A stretch of 64,000 bases of DNA, taken from assembly GCA_022414725.1 (NCBI GenBank), contig CM039466.1, forward strand, positions 14,312,832 through 14,376,831. Reading direction: 5' to 3'. The notes beneath the pieces were generated by a model. That model was given only the letters and a program-made list of their open reading frames with translations, was not told where the DNA came from and did no database searches. Numbering within the stretch: position 1 is the first letter of the stretch; each line of letters opens with the position of its first letter. The stretch comes from Microglena sp. YARC (Eukaryota; Chlorophyta; Chlorophyceae; Chlamydomonadales; Chlamydomonadaceae). This document shows, in pieces, positions 57,954 through 64,000 of the stretch. A program made the position numbers and the translations under genes.

Positions 57954-58801
57954 ACCACCCACCCACACTACCATGGGTATGCCCTCCCCCTCACCCACAC
58001 CCACTATACCATGGGTATGCCCTCAGCCCCCCACCTCCACACCCATGAGCAGAGAGGGAGGCCCTCGTCATCACCAGGATGGAGGCCCTCACGCAGGAGC
58101 ATCATCTGTGTGGGACAGAGTGGTGGTGTCGTGCCAGTGGTGTGGTTTGGTTCGGTGTGTCAGTGGTGGGACAGTGGTGTGGTGTGGTGTATCAGTGGTG
58201 GTGTTGTGTCAGTGGAAGGAGCATCATCTGTGAGGGTAAGATTTAGGTTTGGGTTGGTTTGGTGCATTGTCTTGTGTTGTGAGGAGCGTCATCTGTGTGG
58301 GACAGAGTGGTGGTGTCGTGCCAGTGGTGTGGTACAGAGGGTGGCCCTCGGCATCAATCTTGTGGATGCGTTGTGTTGTGCGTTATATTGTGCTGTGTGG
58401 TGTTGTGCATTTGGTGTGTTGTGTTGTGGGAAAGAGTGGAGGTGTCGTGCCAGTGGTGTGGTACACAGGGTGGCCCTCGGCATCAATCTTGTGGATGCGT
58501 TGTGTTGTGCGTTATGTTGTGCTGTGTGGTGTTGTGCATTTGGTGTGTTGTGTTGTGCTGCGTGGTGTTGTGCATTTGGTGTGTTGTGTTGTGGGAAAGA
58601 GTGGTGGTGTCGTGCCAGTGGTGTGGTTTGGTGTTTCAGTGGGTTCAGGACCATACCCCCATGCTTCATTCAGCTGCACCACAATTCCCCCAGCCCCCTC
58701 TCTACGTCCCCCTCCCCATCCCGTCTCATGCTCAGAATAACAGCCAAGCACAGCCTTTTCACCCTGCCCTCTTCACCCTCCATCCCCAACATGTCGGCAT
58801 C

Positions 58802-58859
<58 letters not shown>

Positions 58860-58981
58860 TATCTCACCTGCTCTGCCAGGAGCCCATGATAGGACTGGAC
58901 CCAAGGGGTGGGGAGCTACCCGACAAAGACAAGCGCGGCCGTCGCAACCCACCCTCTCCCCCTCCCCCCCCCAACACGTTA

Positions 58982-59012
<31 letters not shown>

Positions 59013-62000
59013 CCTTCTCCTCCCCCCCTTATCTCACCTGCTCTGCCCACGAGCCCATGATTGGACTGGACCCAAGGGGTGGGAAGCTACCCGACAAAGA
59101 CAAGCGCGGCCGTCGCAACCCGCCCTCTCCCCCTCCCCCCCAACATGTTAGCGTCATCCCTCCCCCCCCCCCCCCCCCCCCCCCCCTCCTTCTCCCCCCC
59201 CCCCCCCCCTTATCTCACCTGCTCTGCCCACGAGCCCATGATTGGACTGGACCCAAGGGGTGGGGAGCTACCTGACACAGACAAGCGTGGCCGTCGCAAC
59301 CCTCCCTCTCCACCCTCCACCCCCAACATGTCAGCGTCAGCTGTCCCGCCTTGCAGGGGCAGGGGGGCCAGCCAGCGCTTGTACTGCAGCTCCATCTCGG
59401 CCAGCAGATGGGGAGGCAGGCCCTCAAAGGCATAGCGGGCTTCCATCAGTACCATGTCAAGGTTTTGGAGGGCCAGGGAGATACAGAAGATACGCAGAAG
59501 ATGCGCGTTTGCAATGTCGGCATACTCCAGGATCTGTGGGGATGTGGTAGGCGGGGTATGTGGGGGGATCTGTGGTGTGCATTGATAAGGCTTGATGTGC
59601 TCTGTGTTTTGTGTGTTGTGAGTGCTTCCATCAGAACCATGTCAACGTTTTGGAGTGCGAGGGAGGTGCAGAAGATACACAGAAGGTGTGCGTTTGCAAT
59701 GTCGACGTACTCCAGGATCTCTTGTGTGTGGCGTGCGGGGTGGGTTGGGGTATGTGGTATGTGCGGTGTGTAATGTGTGTGGGGTGATCTATGGTGTGTG
59801 GTAAGTGGGGTGTGTGGGGTGATCTGTGGTGTGCATTGACGAGGCATAGTATGAGTAGTGAGGTGTGAGCTGGTTGGCAGGCATGACTTCGACCATCTAG
59901 TACTTCAGGGGATGAACTGGACAAATCGATTCCGCGCGAACTCGCACTTCGTACTTCGTAGAGAATTTTGGCCTGGAAATCCGAGAATTCTCGACAATTT
60001 GGCCTGGAATTCTCGACAATTCTCGACGAAGTACGAAAAGTTTGTCCAGTTCATCCCCTGAATTGCTAAGTCTTTGTACCATCCTCCCACCCTCAAGTCC
60101 ACACACCCATCTCCATACCTACCCACCAACACACACACCTACACACACACAAATACACCCACCCACCAACAGCAGTACAGAACGCACCTGAAGGGCAGTA
60201 CGCGGCTCCACTAGCTCTACCGCAACTGCACGCTGGCAGATGACCTGTAAGCTCTTCACAGGTCCCGACTCCTTCTTCTCTTGTCCTAGGCCCCCCTCGT
60301 GGTCAAGCCAAGGTAGCCCATGCGCTGAGCTTGCATCCTCTTCCAACTGAAGATCATCTTCATCATCATCCACGATCATGCCATGGTCCTTGTGAGTGAT
60401 CACAATCGGCTTGGCTTTGCCGGCAGCGTAGTTCTCAAAAGCATTAAGGCCGGGGATGGTAGGGACTGTCCAGCAGACAGTAGCCAGGGAGTGCTTGTCG
60501 CCCAGACACACCTGAGCTCAGTAAATACACAGAGTTTAGGTCCCTATCGATATCGATGTGGGTAAGTGCAATCGGCTTGGCTTTGCCGGCAGCGTGGTGT
60601 TCAATAGCATTGAGGCCGGGGATGGTGAGGACTGTCCAGCAGACAGTAGCCAGGGAGTGCTTGTCGCCCAGACACACCTGAACTCAGCAAATACACAGAG
60701 TTCAGGTCCCTATCCATATTGATGTGGGTAAGCCCTCTCCACCCTCGTCTTCCCCTGTCAGTCAGTCAGTCAGTCAGTCAGTCAGTCAGTCAGTCAGTCA
60801 GTCCCCACCCCCCACCCTGAGTCCTCTCCTCCCTGGTCTTCCCCTGGTCTTCCCCTGTCAGTCAGTCAGTCAGTCAGCCCCCCCCCCCCCCCCCCCCTCC
60901 TCCCCCTGACCCCCGCACCTGGCACACCCTCCTTATCCCAGGCACCCTCTCCGGGACGACCGGCGCACGCTGGAATCCGTCCTCTCCACTCTTCCCTCCA
61001 CCCTGCGCCCGTCGTGGTAGGGAATCCTGTTGGGTTTGGGTGGGTGGGTGGGTGGGGGAGTGAGGTTGGGGGAAGAGGAGGCTGCTTGTGTGGGGTGGGG
61101 TGAGGTGGGGAGGGAGGTTTGTTTGGGGGAAGGGGTGGGGAGGAGGGTTGCTTGTGGAGTGGGGGTGGGGAGGGAGGGTTATTTGTGGGGTGGAGGTGGG
61201 GTGGGTTGTTTGTGGGTGGGGGTGAGGAAGGGGTGGAGTGGGTGCTTGTGTGCCTGTACTCTCCAATCTTCCCTCCACCCTGTGCCCAATGTGATGCTGC
61301 GCTTAAAGAGCCCAAGGAGTCCACCCAAGGAATCCTGTTGTGTGTGTGTGAGAGTGCGTGTGTGTGAGGGGGGAGGGGGGGGGTGGGGGGGTCGGGTGTG
61401 GGGGAGAGAATATTGTTTCTGGTGTGTGTGTAGGGGGGGGATGGCAGGTTGTTTGTGTGTGCCTGTGTTTGAAGTGTATGTGTTTGTGTTTGAGGTGTAT
61501 GTGTTTGTGTTTCAGGTGTATGTGTTTGAGTTTGAGTTGTATGTGTTTGTGTTTGAGGTGTTTGTGTTTGAGTTTGAGGTGTATGTGTTTGTGTTTGAGG
61601 TGTATGTGTTTGAGTTTGAGGTGTATGTGTTTGTGTTTGAGGTGTATGTGTTTGTGTTTGAGGTGTATGTGTTTGTGTTTGAGGTGTATGTGTTTGTGTT
61701 TGAGGTGTATGTGTTCGTATTTGAGGTGTATGTGTTTGCATGTAAGGTGTGACCATTTTCACATTTGACACCATACCATACCTCAGCAGCAAGAGAGTGG
61801 AGGAGGTGGAGGTCTATGTGTGCATGTACACTTACATACACACCAAACACAAACTCCTCAAACACACACAGACCTCCCCTCCCCCACTCACTTGCTGCTG
61901 AGGTATGGTATGCTTTCAAATGTGGAAATGGGCACACCTCACACGCACACCTCAAACATAAACACACACATCTCAAACACAAACACTAACGCCTAATGCA

Positions 62001-62962
62001 CACCTCAAACACAGACACACACTGAGACTTCCCCTCCCCCACTCACTTGATGCTGAGGTATGGTATGGTTTCAAATGTGAACATGGGCACACCAAAACGC
62101 ACACGCACACGTAAACCACAAACACGTCAAACACAGACACACGCACCTCAAACGCACTGAGACCTCCCCTTCCCCACTCACTTGATGCTGAGGTGTGGTA
62201 TGGTTTCAAATGTGAACATGGGCACACCAAAATGCACACGCACACCTCACGCACACACACGTAAAACACAAACACGTCAAACACAGACACACACACCTCA
62301 AACGCACTGAGACCTCCCCTTCCCCACTCACTTGATGCTGAGGTATGGTATGGTTTCAAATGTGAACATGGGCACACCAAAACGCACACGCATACCTCAC
62401 GCACACACACCTATAATACAAACACGTCTAACACAGACACACACACCTCAAACACACTGAGACCTCCCCTTCCCCACTCACTTGATGCTGAGGTATTGTT
62501 TCAAATGTGAACATGGGCACACCTCACAAACACACACCTCATACACACTGAGACCTCCCCTCCCCCACTCACTTGCTGCTGTGGTATGGTATGGTATGGT
62601 TTCAAATGTAAAAATGGGCACACCAAAATGCACACGCACACCTCACGCACACACACCTCAAACACACCTGAGACCTCCCCTCCCCCACTCACTTGCTGCT
62701 GAGGTTTGGTTAGGTTTCGAATGTGAAAATGGGCGCACCTCATGCGCACGACCCAAACACACACACCTCAAAAACTCACAGACCTCCCCTCCTCCACTCA
62801 CTTGCTGCTGAGGTATGCTTCCAGGCTTGAACTCGGATTGCGTACTGCTCTTCCTGCCAGGCTGTACTCCTCTGTTAATTGTCTCCCAGAAGTACACGTT
62901 GCCTAAATCGGTGGATGCCATGGTGCGGTACTTTCCAGCAGACAAGCAGACCACTCGCTTCC
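48269..62962 (-). CDS. IBtk-like RCC1/BTB protein, 5'-truncated by the window
   Basis: Exons on the minus strand, phases agreeing from the first to 55209-55535: 62802-62962 (RCC1 blade, KRVVCLSAGKYRTMAS), 60919-61026 (ends VPGIRRVCQ), 60188-60511 (CLGDKHSLATV, an acidic DDDEDD linker, then SLQVICQRAVAVELVEPRTALQ), 59219-59533 (LEYADIANAHLLRIFC, BTB/BACK-like), 56875-57117 (RRKRKPLSKL), 55209-55535 (RNIRKKLQQIAALSAV, MQQMAKLGQRLPLLEALQ), about 51220-52123 (Ala/Ser/Pro-rich; AAKKKKQ, FLAGVLDKRQ, QVWGGLP, SRWF), and the last, 48269-48348 (WNDRAIQEIAKLFYGKN, stop TGA). Domain order and conserved words match plant ankyrin-RCC1-BTB proteins related to Inhibitor of Bruton tyrosine kinase, probable CUL3 substrate adaptors. 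Ankyrin repeats would lie beyond 64000. The 51.2-52.1 kb exon needs frame changes at homopolymers, and exons at 49.8-51.2 kb are unresolved. Confidence 0.75.
48505..49080 (-). repeat. Copies of an exon start plus acceptor
   Basis: Three diverged blocks (48505-48580, 48830-48900, 49010-49080), and another at 49685-49725, repeat on the minus strand an AG acceptor, GTATGCACCCGCATCAGCAT-type sequence and CCCAGCAGCTC words. Probably copies of an unresolved IBtk-like exon. G-rich simple repeats lie between. Confidence 0.55.
49087..49186. mobile_element. Short relative of the 35654-35877 MITE
   Basis: Shares TTTGAAAAACTAATATTA and ends GGCCGTTCCC-TA. About 100 bp. The following 49200-49680 shows nothing recognisable. 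Confidence 0.55.
49720..50960 (-). repeat. Tandem array of a complete mini-exon with both splice sites
   Basis: About six units of roughly 190 bp. On the minus strand each has CTGTCACCTCAG (acceptor), about 50-60 bp of exon-like sequence (one copy encodes VPWFDAPTALLDTGNE, another FIPCFMAPAFPDSGNK), a GTGAGTCTC donor, then C-rich filler and a GCTTGCGAGCG word also present at the end of the 50960-51210 coding segment. Copies vary by indels. Confidence 0.7.
52140..52900. repeat. G-rich simple repeats with one exon-edge copy
   Basis: GGTGTGG/GGGTAGGGGG low-complexity (52140-52570) and GGTTTGGTTGG (52690-52860). Between them 52585-52680 is a copy of the 52.0-52.1 kb exon start (CTACCTCTTGAGCATGAGCC, TAGTGGGGCGTTGGCTTC) with its acceptor; this copy is in the phase expected after exon 55209-55535. 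Confidence 0.75.
52985..55190 (-). repeat. About 14 tandem copies of one IBtk-like exon end plus donor
   Basis: Units near 52990, 53070, 53149, 53240, 53320, 53400, 53480, 53590, 53715, 53865, 54066, 54436, 54822 and 55060 repeat, on the minus strand, CTTCCTCTATTGGAGGCG or CTCCCTGTACTGGAAGCA, then GCAG and a GTG/GTA donor: the last 30-45 bases of exon 55209-55535. The left half has 80-bp units with a TACTGGAAG variant; the right half has longer units with (CA)n/(CCCACA)n filler. Long frames here are artefacts. Confidence 0.85.
55560..56475 (-). repeat. Tandem copies of IBtk-like exon 5' edge plus acceptor
   Basis: Six units (about 55590-55680, 55755-55830, 55880-55955, 56010-56085, 56150-56215, 56395-56475) repeat, on the minus strand, CACCCATCCAGGTTGGAGCT and GTTAGAGCACGCAGCAGCTG, the start of exon 55209-55535. 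A full-length inverted R1 (56247-56393) splits the last two. Confidence 0.85.
56476..56690. repeat. (GGGTT)n-like low-complexity tract
   Basis: TTGGGTTGGGTTAGCTTGG repeats. No gene. Confidence 0.7.
56695..56874 (-). repeat. Copies of IBtk-like exon 3' edge plus donor
   Basis: Three units of about 62 bp repeat, on the minus strand, the GGCACCGATATC...GGCACCACAG end of exon 56875-57117 and a GTATGTCTC donor. Confidence 0.8.
57240..58640 (-). repeat. Tandem copies of IBtk-like exon 5' edge plus acceptor
   Basis: About seven units (near 57240-57312, 57372-57460, 57545-57575, 57660-57742, 57850-57870, 58030-58112, 58200-58310) repeat, on the minus strand, CCCAACAGATGATGCTC and GAGGGCCTCCCTCTCTGCTC, the start of exon 56875-57117. 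(GTTGT)n, GTGGTGTGG and C-run filler separates them. Confidence 0.8.
58800..59218 (-). repeat. Copies of IBtk-like exon 3' edge plus donor, with long C-runs
   Basis: Two extra units (58858-58970, 59030-59150) repeat the RRPRLS-coding end and GCAGAGCAG/GTGAGATAAG donor of exon 59219-59533. C-runs (up to about 54 bases, 58806-58859) follow each unit at the same position. Confidence 0.85.
59625..59735 (-). repeat. Copy of IBtk-like exon 5' edge plus acceptor
   Basis: On the minus strand AGAGATCCTGGAGTACGTCG through GACATGGTTCTGATGGAAG, about 95 bp of the start of exon 59219-59533. Surrounding 59560-59900 is GTGTG-rich. Confidence 0.85.
59906..60060. mobile_element. 155-bp MITE with perfect 20-bp TIRs
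   Basis: Ends CAGGGGATGAACTGGACAAA and its exact reverse complement. The interior holds a second nested inverted pair (ACTTCGTACTTCGT / ACGAAGTACGAA), so the whole can fold into one hairpin. CAGGG termini suggest the hAT group, but no clear 8-bp duplication is visible. Confidence 0.8.
60530..60720 (-). repeat. Copy of IBtk-like exon 5' edge plus acceptor
   Basis: On the minus strand repeats CAGGTGTGTCTGGGCGACAA through the GGCAAAGCCAAGCCGATT region, about 130 bp of exon 60188-60511, at high identity: a recent duplication. Confidence 0.85.
60757..60880. repeat. (CAGT)n microsatellites
   Basis: Two (CAGT)n blocks (60757-60803 and 60859-60880) in a tandem duplication that includes CTTCCCCTG. 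Confidence 0.9.
61255..61340 (-). repeat. Copy of IBtk-like exon 5' edge plus acceptor
   Basis: On the minus strand an AACAGGATTCC acceptor/start and GGGCACAGGGTGGAGGGAAGA, matching exon 60919-61026. 61040-61250 is GGGTGGGG filler. Confidence 0.75.
61455..61745. repeat. GTGTTTGAGGTGTAT minisatellite
   Basis: About fourteen units of 18-21 bp (GTTTGTGTTTGAGGTGTATG). Open in several frames; not a gene. Confidence 0.9.
61745..62801 (-). repeat. Tandem copies of an RCC1-exon 3' edge plus donor
   Basis: Seven units (near 61880, 62030, 62160, 62310, 62460, 62550, 62680) carry, on the minus strand, CATACCTCAGCAGCAA then GTGAGTGGGGGAGGGG: the end and donor of exon 62802-62962, plus (CA)n filler. An extra copy at 61745-61800 is in the opposite orientation. 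Confidence 0.85.
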
Positions 62963-62964
62963 CT

Positions 62965-63330
62965 GAGTAGGTTGATGAGGTAGAGTCATGTATAGGGCTA
63001 TGCTGGTGTGTAATGGTGTTGCTGGTGGTGGTGAATATGCAGGTGTGTAATGGTGGTGGTGGTGGCTATGCTGGTGTTTAATGGTGGTGGTGGTGGTCAT
63101 GCAGGTGGGTTTTGGTGGTGGGTGAGTCATGGGACGGGCTATGTTGGTGTGTAGTGCTGGTGGAGGTGGCTATGCAGGTGGGTGTTGGTGGTGGGCGTAG
63201 GTTGATGAGGTACAGTCATGGATAGGGATATTCTGGTCTGTAATGCTGGTGGTGGCTATGCAGGTGGGTGTTGGTGGTGAGTGGTGGTGGCGATAGAATC
63301 ATGGCTAGGGCTATGCTGGTTTGTAAGTGT
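62965..63330. repeat. Intronic tandem repeats
   Basis: Repeated GGTTGATGAGGTAGAGTCATG, GGGCTATGCTGGTGTG and GGTGGTGG words; two to four units. Confidence 0.65.
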
Positions 63331-63334
63331 AAGC

Positions 63335-63837
63335 CACCAGTACTGTCACCTGCTATAAACACATAAACACATAATAATTGTAATATAAAAACACTCACCG
63401 GCCACCAATCCTGTCACCTCCTATATACACACAAACACATAATAATAGTCATACACAAATACTCACCGCCCATAAGTCCTGTCACCTCCTATGCACACAC
63501 ACGTACACACAAAATAATACCAATATTAATAATTTACAAATACTCACCGCCCACCAGTCCTGTCACCTCCTATATACACACATACATAATAATAGTCCTA
63601 CACAAATACTCACCGCCCATCGGTCCTGTCACCTCCTATGTACACACATAAACACACAAAATAATACCAATATTAATAATGTACAAATACTCACCGCCCA
63701 TAGGTCCTGTCACCTCTTATGTACACACATAAACACCCCAAATAATACTTGTACTAATACTAATAATATACAAATACTCACCGCCCATCGGTCCTGTCAC
63801 CTCCTATATACTCACATACACACATCACCATCAAAAT

Positions 63838-63886
<49 letters not shown>

Positions 63887-64000
63887 TACAAACACTCATC
63901 GCCCATGGGTCCTGTCACCTCTTATGTACACACATACACACAAAATAATGCTAATACTAATTATATACAAATACTCACTGCCCATAGTTCCTGTCACCTC
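63335..64000 (-). repeat. Tandem copies of the preceding exon's 3' end plus donor
   Basis: Nine units of 65-120 bp. On the minus strand each has GAGGTGACAGG, a variable stretch such as ACTTATGGGC, then G/GTGAGTATTTG. Read as an exon end it encodes VTGLMG, and joined to exon 62802-62962 it gives VTGLMGGKRVVCLSAG, a good RCC1 junction in the right phase. The intact exon should lie just beyond the right edge. The spacer of one unit holds (AAT)n at 63840-63885. Confidence 0.75.

Overview
The window looks like nuclear DNA of a green alga (chlorophyte). Four things point there: a replication-type histone cluster (H2A, H2B, H4, H3), each gene followed by the palindrome used by Chlamydomonas/Volvox-type histone mRNAs; short interstitial tracts of the plant-type telomere word TTTAGGG; a plant-style IAH1 GDSL esterase; and a plant-style ankyrin/RCC1/BTB (IBtk-like) protein. 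A prasinophyte such as Cymbomonas is a guess only.

Layout. 156-14069 (minus): one six-exon GDSL esterase gene stretched over 13.9 kb for about 0.84 kb of coding sequence. 14396-14554 (plus): a possible small membrane protein. 15231-22610 (plus): a three-exon gene for an unknown, probably plastid-targeted, beta-rich protein. 23.9-28.1 kb: two divergent histone pairs, H2A/H2B and H4/H3; H2A carries a one-base frameshift. 28.1-31.3 kb: repeats. 32441-33487 (minus): an intronless membrane-anchored rhodanese-like protein. 34.5-35.9 kb: two MITE-like elements, one swollen by an internal minisatellite. 36784-41366: a decayed, non-autonomous Ty1/copia-like LTR element. About 42.4 kb: a possible lone exon (minus). 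43.2-46.9 kb: a repeat array ending in a 1000-N gap (46948-47947). 48269-62962 (minus): at least eight exons of an IBtk-like gene whose 5' part lies beyond the right edge.

Main observation. In the intron-containing genes, introns are built largely from tandem, decaying copies of the neighbouring exon edges. Downstream of an exon lie copies of its 3' end plus the GT donor; upstream lie copies of its 5' end plus the AG acceptor. Units are mostly 85-195 bp, often close to exon (or nucleosome) size. I saw this around nearly every exon of the esterase and IBtk-like genes, around exon 2 of the plastid-type gene, and as a 3'-end array behind the rhodanese gene. The histone genes show none. Most apparent long reading frames in the window are shadows of these arrays.

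Mobile DNA is dense but mostly non-autonomous: several terminal-inverted-repeat families, the LTR element, and a dispersed repeat resembling LINE 3' tails. Sequence quality drops between about 43 and 53 kb, where repeat copies and coding exons differ by single-base indels.
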